Shown: positions 26,068-33,802 of the stretch, piece by piece
How the letters are laid out: every line of letters begins with the position of its first letter
Numbering within the stretch: the first letter of the stretch is position 1
Source: AC-32 sp963704005
Lineage (GTDB): Bacteria; Actinomycetota; Thermoleophilia; Gaiellales; Gaiellaceae
Direction of reading: 5' to 3'
Length of the DNA: 64,000 nucleotides
Assembly: GCA_963704005.1 (NCBI GenBank)
Contig: CAVPGJ010000005.1
Span: 868,001-932,000 of the forward strand
The notes under the pieces: model-generated
What the model saw: the letters and a program-made list of their open reading frames with translations, nothing else
Database searches by the model: none
What the model was told of the DNA's origin: nothing
Made by a program: the position numbers and the translations under genes

Positions 26068-28032
26068 CGGAGAAGCGCTTCGAACTCCGGCGTCAGCGTC
26101 AGCGCGCCGTCGACGCTCAGGTGCGTGCTGTCGCGGTAGAGCATCCGCCCGCCGCGTGCGCTCGCGCAGACGTTCGTGCACAGCAGGCTCTCGAAGCTGA
26201 CGGCCCGCGCCCTCGGTGCCGCGGCGACCGCGGCCGACTCGACCTGGTCCGACGCTTGGAGCAGCCGGTCGATGCTGCGGCGCGTCGCCGTTGCCGTGCA
26301 GCTCGCGGTCAGGACGCGCAGGACCGCGCACGTGCGGGGGTCGATCGCGAGCACCGGCACCGGGTGGATGATCAGCGTCGGGATCCCGGCCGCGCCGAGG
26401 CGGCGCAGGAACCGCTCGAGGCCTCCGCGCCAGAGCCGCTCCTTTGCGGCGGCCGTGTAGGCCGCCGCGCCGCCCGCCGGCTGCAGGCCGATCTGCGGGT
26501 CGTCCAGGTAGTGGTCGGTGCGGGCCGCGATCACGACGAGCCGCGGCCGGCGACGCAGCAGCTCGCGCAGCGAGGCGTGGTCGAAGGTCCAGCAAGAGGC
26601 GTCGCCGCTGTTCGTGCCGAGGACGTGCAGTTCGACGAACGGGCAGCTCGAGTAGGTCGCCACCGAGGCTGTCAGCCGCAGGGCGTTCGCCGCGCGCACG
26701 AATGGCTCCGTGAACTGGCCCGCGTTCGAGTCGCCGATCAGGACGACCTCGCCGCGGCTTCCGGCCACGCGCCAGGAGCAGCCGGGGTGGGAGCCGAGCG
26801 GCGCCGAGTCGCTGCAGCCGCGCAGGTAGTCGGCGTGGAACCGCTCCATCCGCTGCCAGCTCTGCACCTCGGAGCTCGCGGCCAGGCCCGCGCGGGGCGA
26901 GCGCGAGCCCGGCCGAGGCGGTGCCGGCCACCGCGACGCACGCCGCGCCGAGTGCCACGACCAGCCGGCCGCGCACGCGCGGGTCGACGCGGATCGGGTT
27001 CTCGACGTAGCGGTACGAGAGCCAGGCGGGGAGTAGCGAGACCGCCGCGGCCGCGACGGCGGCGTGCGACCAGCCCGGCCAGAGCGCCCGGGCGAAGACG
27101 ATCAGCGGCCAGTGCCAGAGGTACCAGCTGTAGGACAGGTCGCCGATCCAGACCGCCGGCCGCGTGCCGAGCCCGCGCGCAACCACGCTGCCCTGGCCGG
27201 AGCCCGCGACGAGGAGCAGGGCGACCCCGACCACGAGCAGCGCGGTTTCGCCGGCCGAGAGCACCCCGGGCCCGTCGAGGACGAGCAGGCCGACCCCGAG
27301 CCAGGCCAGCCCGGCGGCCGCCACGACGTCGGTGAGACCGAACGGGATCCGGCGGAAGAGCGGCACGCCGAGCGCCACCAGCGAGCCGGCGCCGAATTCC
27401 CACGCCCGGCTGGGCGAAGCGTAGAAGCCGAACCGCTGCGGGTTCTGGACGCCGCCGACCGGATACGCGAGCGCGTAACGGTAGGCGAGGTAGAACGAGA
27501 GCGCGGTGGCGGCGGCGACCGCCGTGAGCGCAAGCGTGCGCCGCCCCAGCCGCCAGCTCAGCAGCAGGAGCGCCGGGAAGACGAGGTAGAACTGCTCCTC
27601 GACCCCGAGCGTCCAGGTGTGCAGCAGCGGGTTCAGTCCGGCGCTGACGTCGAAGTAGCCGCTGCCCAGGTGGTAGAGGTAGAAGTTGGCCGAGAAGAGC
27701 GAGGCGGCGATCCCGGTCAGGCCGGCGGTCTTCTGCGATGCGATGGGGCTACCGAGGACGCCGACAGCGGCGACGAACACGAGCAGCACCGTCAGGGCCG
27801 GCAGCAGGCGCCGGACGCGCCTGCCATAAAAGGCGCCGAGGCGGAGCCGGCCGGTGTCCACGAGCTCGCGGACGAGCGTCGCGGTGATCACGAACCCGGA
27901 GATGACGAAGAAGATGTCGACACCCGCGAAGCCGCTCGGCAGCGGCAGGCCCGCGTGGTAGCCGACCACGAGCAACACGGCGAGGGCCCGCAGGCCCTGG
28001 ACGTCCGCGCGCCGGTTGCGTCCGCTCCGCAT
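26064..28032 (-). CDS. OafA/YrhL-type acyltransferase with C-terminal SGNH domain; one frameshift
   Basis: A membrane O-acyltransferase of about 655 residues. The acyltransferase-3 domain has ten or so helices with the signature DVQGLRALAVLLVVGYH (His near residue 25), FFVISGFVIT and TWTLGVEEQFYL. After about 380 residues the frame changes near 26880 and a periplasmic SGNH domain follows: block I is LIGDSNAGQF and the Asp-His end is YRDSTHLSVDG. Such proteins O-acetylate peptidoglycan or surface sugars. The single indel lies in the linker, and both domains are intact. Confidence 0.87.
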
Positions 28033-28074
28033 CCGATCGGTATCGGCTGCCGAGCGCCCTGAATTGACCCGCGG

Positions 28075-28848
28075 CTACGGGTTCGAGCCGGGCGAGCCCA
28101 GTCCGTGCAGGAGCCGGGCGGCGATCCCGCGCAGCGTCTCCTCGCCGTACTCGTGGCTGTCGTCGTCGGCCGTGAGAATCGCGACCGAGACGCGCTCGTT
28201 CCCCCGGGTCAGGAGCGCCACCTGGTGGTCGACCGCGCCGGTTCCCGAGTCCCAGCCACCCTTGAAGTAGAGGCGCCACCCGTGCGGGCGGACCTGTGCG
28301 ACCCCCCAACGCTGCGAGGGGACGATCGAGCGCAGCAGGTGCAGCGCGTAGGCGCGGTGGCGCTCGACCGTGAGCGAGTCGATCCGGAAGAAATAGCGGG
28401 ACTGGTCGGCCGCATCGATCTCGCTCAGCCCCCACCACCCGTCGACGGGAGTGAAGCGGCGCATGCCGGCCCTGCGCGCGAGGGCGCGGAGGCGATCCGA
28501 GCCGACGATCGTGTCGACCCGGCTTGCGGCGTCGTTGTCGGAGTAGCGGATCATCGGCGCCAGCAGCGCCCGGTCGTCCGGCCCGAGCGCCCGATGTCGC
28601 ACCGACGGCAGGTCGAGGTAGGCGACGAGCAGCATCGCCTTGATCACGCTCGCCGAGTGGTACGTGCGCCCTGCGTGCCAGTGCCAGTAGCGCGTACGTG
28701 TCCGGACGGCGAAGGCGATCGTTCCGTCGCGCTGCGAGGCGTAGCGGATCGCCGCCTTGAACCACGGATGCCAGGCCGACGCGGGCTGTGCCGAGGCAAG
28801 CGAGCACGTCGTCGCCGCGAGCGCCAGCAACCCGCCGAGCCGCAACAC
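28075..28848 (-). CDS. Secreted class A beta-lactamase-fold serine hydrolase
   Basis: A 257-residue exported protein: signal peptide about 1-21 (ending SLASA), then SASVIK (Ser and Lys, about 67-70), YSDND (SDN loop, about 103) and KGGWDSGTG (the KTG-box position, about 195, here KGG). These are the three motifs of class A beta-lactamases and related DD-peptidase-like hydrolases. With KGG in place of KTG and no clear omega-loop ExxLN, true antibiotic hydrolysis is uncertain; a wall peptide substrate is as likely. The GTG start is preceded at seven bases by TAGGGT, consistent with a leaderless transcript. Confidence 0.87.
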   Translation of the reverse strand: MLRLGGLLALAATTCSLASAQPASAWHPWFKAAIRYASQRDGTIAFAVRTRTRYWHWHAGRTYHSASVIKAMLLVAYLDLPSVRHRALGPDDRALLAPMIRYSDNDAASRVDTIVGSDRLRALARRAGMRRFTPVDGWWGLSEIDAADQSRYFFRIDSLTVERHRAYALHLLRSIVPSQRWGVAQVRPHGWRLYFKGGWDSGTGAVDHQVALLTRGNERVSVAILTADDDSHEYGEETLRGIAARLLHGLGSPGSNP

Positions 28849-28869
28849 GGGCCGTACCCTAGTCGCCGG

Positions 28870-29508
28870 TTACGGGGCGAGGCTGAACGGGGGGTACTCG
28901 TCGGTCACGAGAGCGAACGCGTAGCCAACGACGCGGTTGCCCCAGCGGATCACCCCGAGCACGAAGTCGAACAGCCCGCGCGGGTAGCGGCCGGTGAAGA
29001 GGATTGCGAACCACGCGAAGATCACGCAGACGATCGCCGCGAGCCAGAGGAAGACCAGCACGATGTAGTGCGGGATCGCAAGCAGCCACTTGACGAGCGG
29101 GAGCCAGCGGTTCAGACCGGCGCGGGCGTCCGGGTAGGGGAAGTCGAGGCGAACCGACTGGTGCTCGTCGGTCGACGGGTACGTGTCGTCCATCAGGGCG
29201 AGGTAGACGCCGATCCGGTTGCCGAACCGCATCAGCTCGAGGTTCCAGTCGTACCACCAGCGGGGGTACTTCTGGCGGAAGACGATCATCAGCAGCGGCG
29301 CGAAGAAGAGCAGGCCCGCGGTACCGCTCGCGAAGCTCGAGCCGTGGCTGCTGGCATAGCTGCCCCCGCCGGCTTCGAGCAATCCGGCGACGATGCAGAT
29401 CGGGATCGCGAAGATGATCCGGAAGAACGTCGTCAGGCGGTTGAGATCTCGGTCCGGGTAGTCGACGTCGAACTGCACCGGGTAGCTCGTGTCGCTGACC
29501 TGCTCCAT
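28870..29508 (-). CDS. DUF4389 membrane protein
   Basis: A 212-residue membrane protein of the DUF4389 family, unknown function. The N-terminal block YPVQFDVDYPDRDLNRLTTFFRI is characteristic, with about four hydrophobic segments including LLFFAPLLMIVF and WLLAIPHYIVLVFLWLAAIV, and the repeated YP-containing loops (FPYPDARAGLNRW, TGRYPRGLFDF). A strong ribosome binding site (AGGAGGAG, about 29511-29518) precedes the ATG, unlike many neighbours that look leaderless. It may be read through into the beta-lactamase-fold gene 21 bases downstream. Confidence 0.88.
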   Translation of the reverse strand: MEQVSDTSYPVQFDVDYPDRDLNRLTTFFRIIFAIPICIVAGLLEAGGGSYASSHGSSFASGTAGLLFFAPLLMIVFRQKYPRWWYDWNLELMRFGNRIGVYLALMDDTYPSTDEHQSVRLDFPYPDARAGLNRWLPLVKWLLAIPHYIVLVFLWLAAIVCVIFAWFAILFTGRYPRGLFDFVLGVIRWGNRVVGYAFALVTDEYPPFSLAP

Positions 29509-29570
29509 GGCTCCTCCTGAAGTCGGGAACGGACACCCCTGGGCTGGCGGGTTCGTACCCTAGTGGGGCG

Positions 29571-30554
29571 ATGCGCGCGATGCTCCTCGACTCGCCGGGA
29601 AAGCCTCTGCGGGAGGCAGAGCTGCCTGACCCCGAGCCGGGGCCCGGCCAGGTCCGCGTCCGCGTCGAGGCCTGCGGCGTCTGCCGGACCGACCTGCACA
29701 TCGTCGACGGCGAGCTGACCGAGCCGAAGCTGCCGCTCGTCCTCGGCCACCAGATCGTCGGGGTCGTCGACGCGACCGGCGACGGGGCCGAGCTCGCGGC
29801 GGGCGAGCGCGTCGGCGTCCCGTGGCTCGGCTGGACGGACGGCGACTGCCGCTTCTGCCGCAGCGGCCGCGAGAACCTCTGCCTGCGGGCCCGCTTCACC
29901 GGCTACCACCTCGACGGCGGCTACGCGGAGCTTGCGATCGCCGACGCGCGCTACTGCTTCCGGCTACCGCAAGATCACTCGGCGCTGCAGCTCGCGCCGC
30001 TGCTCTGCGCCGGGCTGATCGGCTACCGCTCGCTGCGGCTCGCGGGCGACGGCGAGCGGCTCGGGCTCTACGGCTTCGGCGCCTCGGCGCACATCGTCGC
30101 GCAGGTCGCGCGCCACCAGGGCCGGCGCGTCTTCGCCTTCACGCGCGCGGGCGACACGGAGAGCCAGGAGCTGGCGCGCTCGCTCGGCGCGGAGTGGGCG
30201 GGCGCCTCGGACGAGCTGCCGCCGGAGCCGCTGGACGCGGCGATCGTCTTCGCGCCGGTCGGCGCTCTGGTCCCGGCGGCCCTGCGCGCGCTCGACCGCG
30301 GCGGCACCGTCGTCTGCGCCGGGATCCACATGAGCGACATCCCCTCTTTCCCGTACGAGCTGCTCTGGGAGGAGCGGGCCGTCCGCTCGGTCGCCAACCT
30401 GACCCGGCAGGACGGCGAGGAGCTCCTCGCGCTGGCGCCCCGGGTGCCGGTGCGGACGCACGTCGAGGCGTTCCCTCTGGCCGAGGCGAACGAGGCGCTC
30501 CAGCGCCTGCGTTCGGGCGCCATCGTCGGCGCCGCGGTGCTCGAGATCAGCTGA
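29571..30554 (+). CDS. Zinc-dependent alcohol dehydrogenase (MDR family)
   Basis: A 327-residue medium-chain dehydrogenase. The catalytic zinc site is ACGVCRTDLH (Cys38 region) with GHQ (His about 58) and the late Cys in LLCAGLIGYR. The structural zinc loop reads GDCRFCRSGRENLC with only three Cys; the first is replaced by Asp in TDGDC. The nucleotide fold shows LYGFGASAH. NAD(P)-linked oxidation of an alcohol or reduction of an aldehyde is expected. TACCCT nine bases before the ATG is a possible leaderless -10. The end overlaps the convergent OsmC gene by eight bases. Confidence 0.92.
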   Translation: MRAMLLDSPGKPLREAELPDPEPGPGQVRVRVEACGVCRTDLHIVDGELTEPKLPLVLGHQIVGVVDATGDGAELAAGERVGVPWLGWTDGDCRFCRSGRENLCLRARFTGYHLDGGYAELAIADARYCFRLPQDHSALQLAPLLCAGLIGYRSLRLAGDGERLGLYGFGASAHIVAQVARHQGRRVFAFTRAGDTESQELARSLGAEWAGASDELPPEPLDAAIVFAPVGALVPAALRALDRGGTVVCAGIHMSDIPSFPYELLWEERAVRSVANLTRQDGEELLALAPRVPVRTHVEAFPLAEANEALQRLRSGAIVGAAVLEIS

Positions 30555-30957
30555 CGAGCTCGTGCCGCACGAGCCGCTCTTCGAACTCGAAGCCGGCCTC
30601 GATCGAGCGGCGCAGAGGGCAGGCAGCCGCGACCTTGTCCAGGCGCGCGAGCTGCTCGTCGCCGAGCTCGCCGGTCAACCCGATCGCGATCTCGAACCGG
30701 CGCGGGGTCGAGTGGTGGTCGTAGTCGACCTCGACGGTGACCTCGCCGAGATCCCACTCCTTCGTCCGCGCGTACCTGACCAGGGTCGTCGAGATGCAGG
30801 CGGCGAGCGCCGCGGGCAGGAGCTCGTGCGGTGCCGGGCCGAGCCCATCGCCGCCGAGCTCAACCGGCTCGTCGGTGACGAGGTGGTGCCGGCCGTCGAC
30901 CACGACGTCCTGGCACAGCTTGCCGGGGATCGAGTGGGCGGTTGCGGTGAGGCTCAT
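30547..30957 (-). CDS. OsmC/Ohr-family peroxide-reducing protein
   Basis: A 136-residue OsmC-family protein. The two redox Cys are in LAACISTTLVRYA and AAACPLRRSIEAG, and the family block GPAPHELLPAALAAC is clear. These proteins reduce organic or fatty-acid hydroperoxides using dithiols. The start is the ATG at 30957 (MSLTATAHS), because the upstream in-frame TTG-GAG-GAG is itself the ribosome binding site. It has no signal peptide. No linked OhrR-type regulator is visible next to it. Confidence 0.9.
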   Translation of the reverse strand: MSLTATAHSIPGKLCQDVVVDGRHHLVTDEPVELGGDGLGPAPHELLPAALAACISTTLVRYARTKEWDLGEVTVEVDYDHHSTPRRFEIAIGLTGELGDEQLARLDKVAAACPLRRSIEAGFEFEERLVRHELVS

Positions 30958-31024
30958 CTCCTCCAAGCCTTGCCGCCCGTGCGCGCCGGGGCATCCGCGG
31001 CTGCCCCGATCGAGTTGCGGGCAA

Positions 31025-32371
31025 CTACCGCCCGGCGAGCTCTGCAGCTGCTTCGGTGAAGACCTCCGTGTGCAGGTCGACGTCGGCCTCGGTCGTCGCC
31101 GGCGACATCAGCGCCATGTTGTGGAAGGGCGTGAGCAGGATGCCGCGGTTGAGCGCGTAGAGGTGGATGAAGCGGTCGAGCTGCGGGTCGGCGCCCGCGG
31201 CTGCCTCGGCGCCGGTTCGGGCGGGCTCCGGGCGGAACAGGTACTCGATGCGGCAGCCGAGGCGGACGACGTGCCAGGGAAGCGCTTGGTCGTCGATCGC
31301 CTGCTGGACGCCGGCTTCGAAGCGCTCGCCCAGGGCGATCATGCGCTCGAACGCCTCGGCGGTCAGCACCTCTCCGAGGGTCGCCTTCATCGCGGCCAGC
31401 GAGAGGACGTTCGCCGCGAGCGTGCCGCCGATGCCGCCGACGTCGGCCTGCTCGTCCGGGATAGCGTCGATGACGCGGCGGGCGACCTCGGCGGAGAAGC
31501 CGTAGGCGGCGGCCGGAATGCCGCCCGCGATCGGCTTGCCGATCGTGAGCAGGTCCGGCTCGAGCCCGTGCGCCGCGGTGTAGCCGCCGGGGCCCGAGCA
31601 GATCGTGTGCGTCTCGTCGATGATCAGCAGCGTCCCCGTCTCCCGGGTGGCGCGCCGCAGCGCGTCGTGGAAGCCCGGCTCCGGCAGGACGATGCCGACG
31701 TTGGTCAGGGCCGGCTCGGCGAGCACGCAGGCGACGTCCCCGGGTGCGAGCTCGCGCTCGAGCGCCTCGACGTCGTTGAACTCGACCACGCGTGTCGTCT
31801 CGGACGGCTCGACCGGCGCGCCGACGGTCCCTTCTCGCTCGACCACGCGGCCGCCCTCCAGCGTTGCGAACGTCTCGTCGACGGTGCCGTGGTAGCACCA
31901 GTTGAAGACGAGGATCTTGCGGCGGCCGGTGACGGAGCGCGCGAGCCGGATTGCGAAGCGGTTTGCGTCGGTCGCCGTCAGCGCGAACTGCCAGGAGGGA
32001 AGGCCGAAGCGGCGCGACAGCTCCTCGCCGACCCAGAGCGCATCCTCGCTCGGAAGCATCAGCGTGATCCCGCGCGCGGCCTGCTCGGCGACGGCGCGCA
32101 CGGTCGCCTCGGGCGAGTGGCCGGTCATCGCGCCGGTGTCGCCAAGGCAGAAGTCGACGTACTCGTGCCCGTCGGCATCGCGGAACCAGGCGCCCTTCGC
32201 CTCGGTCGCGAAGACCGGGAACCCGCCGGCCCAGCGCACCATCCAGTGCATCGGCACGCCGCCGAGCAGCGAGCGCTTGGCCCGCTCGCTCAGCTCGAGC
32301 GAGCGCGGGTGCTCGCGCCTGAACAGGTCGAGCTCGCGCCCGAGCAGCGTGTCGAGATCGGCGCGGTTCAC
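31025..32371 (-). CDS. Class III aminotransferase (glutamate-1-semialdehyde aminomutase-like)
   Basis: A 448-residue PLP enzyme of class III. It has GDTGAMTGHSPEATVRA, FNWCYHGTVDET, the PLP-ring Asp in LLIIDETHTICSG and the Schiff-base Lys in LLTIGKPIAGGIP (about 280). The order resembles glutamate-1-semialdehyde aminomutase relatives, but the GSA-typical GGLPVGA loop is changed to GGIPAAAYG, and its position beside a catabolic island suggests an amino-acid or amine substrate rather than haem synthesis. It is divergent from the molybdenum-hydroxylase operon, 37 bases away. Confidence 0.9.
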   Translation of the reverse strand: MNRADLDTLLGRELDLFRREHPRSLELSERAKRSLLGGVPMHWMVRWAGGFPVFATEAKGAWFRDADGHEYVDFCLGDTGAMTGHSPEATVRAVAEQAARGITLMLPSEDALWVGEELSRRFGLPSWQFALTATDANRFAIRLARSVTGRRKILVFNWCYHGTVDETFATLEGGRVVEREGTVGAPVEPSETTRVVEFNDVEALERELAPGDVACVLAEPALTNVGIVLPEPGFHDALRRATRETGTLLIIDETHTICSGPGGYTAAHGLEPDLLTIGKPIAGGIPAAAYGFSAEVARRVIDAIPDEQADVGGIGGTLAANVLSLAAMKATLGEVLTAEAFERMIALGERFEAGVQQAIDDQALPWHVVRLGCRIEYLFRPEPARTGAEAAAGADPQLDRFIHLYALNRGILLTPFHNMALMSPATTEADVDLHTEVFTEAAAELAGR

Positions 32372-32396
32372 GCGCCCATCCTTGCACTCGTCGGCA

Positions 32397-32402
32397 TACG
32401 AT
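32397..32402 (+). promoter_or_regulatory. -10 hexamer TACGAT, leaderless promoter of the molybdenum-hydroxylase operon
   Basis: TACGAT ends six bases before the ATG of the FAD subunit and there is no Shine-Dalgarno sequence. It would start the plus-strand catabolic block. Confidence 0.45.
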
Positions 32403-32408
32403 TCGCGG

Positions 32409-33218
32409 ATGCTGTTGAGCGAGGTGGGCTACGCGCGACCGGAGACGCTCGAGCAGGCTCTGGACGTGCTCGCCGAAAATCCCGGAGCCCGCGCGCTCGC
32501 CGGCGGGCAGACGCTGATCAACGTGATGAAGGCCCGCGCCGCCTCGCCCGACGTGCTCGTCGACCTGGGCGGGCTCGGGGAGCTGAAGGGAATCGAGCTC
32601 GGCTCCGACGGCACGCTCGAGCTCGGCGCGATGACGACGTACAGCGAGCTGATCGGCTCGGCCGAGGCACGTGCTCGCCCGATCCTCGGCGAGGTCTGTG
32701 CGCAGATCGCCGACGTCCAGGTGCGCAACCGCGGCACGATCGGCGGGAACGTCTGCTCGAGCGACCCGACCAACCACCTGCCGCCGCTGCTGGTCGCGGT
32801 CGGTGCGAGCTTCACGATCGCCTCGCGCGACGGCGAGCGCAGCGTGCCCGCGGAGGAGTTCTTCCTCGGCGTCTATATGACCGCCGCCGGGCAGGGCGAG
32901 CTACTGACGAAGATCGTGATCCCGCCCGGCCGCTCTGACGGCTTCGCGTCGGTGCCGGTCGGCGTGGACGGCACCTGCATCGTCAACGCGGCCGCCTCGG
33001 TGAACGGCGAGGTGCGGGTCGCGCTCGGCTGCGTCGGCGCGACGCCGGCGGTCGTGCAGCCCGTCTCGTCGGAGGAGGAGGCCGTGCGCGAGGCTGTCCG
33101 CGCCGCCGACCTCGACCCGCCGGGCGACGTGCACGCCTCAGGCGAGTACCGGCGGCACCTGGCGGAGATCGTCGCGGCCCGCGCGGTCGCGCAGGCTTCC
33201 GGAAGGGCAAAGGACTGA
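32409..33218 (+). CDS. Molybdenum hydroxylase, FAD-binding medium subunit
   Basis: The FAD subunit (CoxM/XdhB-like, 269 residues) of a xanthine dehydrogenase-family enzyme. FAD-binding motifs are LAGGQTLINVMKAR and RNRGTIGGNVCSSDPTNHLPP; the C-terminus has the CO-dehydrogenase flavoprotein domain. It passes electrons from the 2Fe-2S subunit to an acceptor. I start it at ATG 32409 (MLLSEVGYARPETL), where homology begins; the open frame upstream is antisense to the aminotransferase. It overlaps the iron-sulfur gene by one base (TGATGG). Confidence 0.93.
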   Translation: MLLSEVGYARPETLEQALDVLAENPGARALAGGQTLINVMKARAASPDVLVDLGGLGELKGIELGSDGTLELGAMTTYSELIGSAEARARPILGEVCAQIADVQVRNRGTIGGNVCSSDPTNHLPPLLVAVGASFTIASRDGERSVPAEEFFLGVYMTAAGQGELLTKIVIPPGRSDGFASVPVGVDGTCIVNAAASVNGEVRVALGCVGATPAVVQPVSSEEEAVREAVRAADLDPPGDVHASGEYRRHLAEIVAARAVAQASGRAKD

Positions 33219-33703
33219 TGGAGGTCGTCACCTCGCAGCGGATCAGCGTCGAGGTCAACGGCACGATCTACGAGCGCGAGGTCGAGGCGCGGCGCCTGCT
33301 GATCCACCTGCTGCGCGACGACCTCGACCTGACCGGCTCGCACGTCGGCTGCGACACCGGCAACTGCGGCGCCTGCAGCGTGATCGTCGACGGCACGCTC
33401 GTGAAGAGCTGCATGCTGCTCGCGGTCCAGGCCGACGGCGCGTCGATCGAGACCGTCGAGGGGCTCGCCGAGGACGAGGAGCTGACGCCGTTGCAGCAGG
33501 CCTTCCGCGACCAGCACGGCCTCCAGTGCGGCTACTGCACGCCGGGGATGCTGATGAGCGCGACCGCGCTCCTGCGCGAGAACCCGAGCCCGAGCGACGA
33601 GGAGATCTCGCGCGCGATCCAGGGCAACATCTGCCGCTGCACCGGCTACTGGAACATCGTCAAGGCGATCAAGGCCGCCTCCGGCCAGGAGGTCGGCGAG
33701 TGA
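33218..33703 (+). CDS. Molybdenum hydroxylase, 2Fe-2S small subunit
   Basis: A 161-residue CoxS/XdhC-like subunit. A plant-ferredoxin-type cluster is bound by GCDTGNCGAC plus a later Cys (SCMLLAVQA). The C-terminal helical domain binds the second cluster with QCGYCTPGM and ICRCTGY. It relays electrons from the molybdopterin centre to FAD. The gene order M-S-L matches CO-dehydrogenase-like operons. Its stop TGA is the first base triplet of the dispersed repeat that separates it from the large-subunit gene. Confidence 0.95.
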   Translation: MEVVTSQRISVEVNGTIYEREVEARRLLIHLLRDDLDLTGSHVGCDTGNCGACSVIVDGTLVKSCMLLAVQADGASIETVEGLAEDEELTPLQQAFRDQHGLQCGYCTPGMLMSATALLRENPSPSDEEISRAIQGNICRCTGYWNIVKAIKAASGQEVGE

Positions 33704-33710
33704 GCCAGAG

Positions 33711-33783
33711 CCGGCGCTTGCGACGGCGTCATCAGGCTGCGCGGGCTATGCCCGTGCGGCCGTCTGAACTGACCGGTCGATAC
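33711..33783 (+). repeat. Two-hairpin dispersed repeat (copy E4)
   Basis: Eight bases after the small-subunit stop comes an imperfect first hairpin (CGGCGCTTGCGACGGCG), then GCGCGGGC-TAT-GCCCGTGC, and the tail CGTCTGAACTGACCGGTCGA. It lies inside the operon, between the small and large subunit genes, and is followed by the large subunit's own AGGAGAG ribosome binding site. It could lower or stabilise expression of one part of the operon. Confidence 0.85.
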
Positions 33784-33802
33784 GCCGAACGTCAGGAGAG
33801 CC

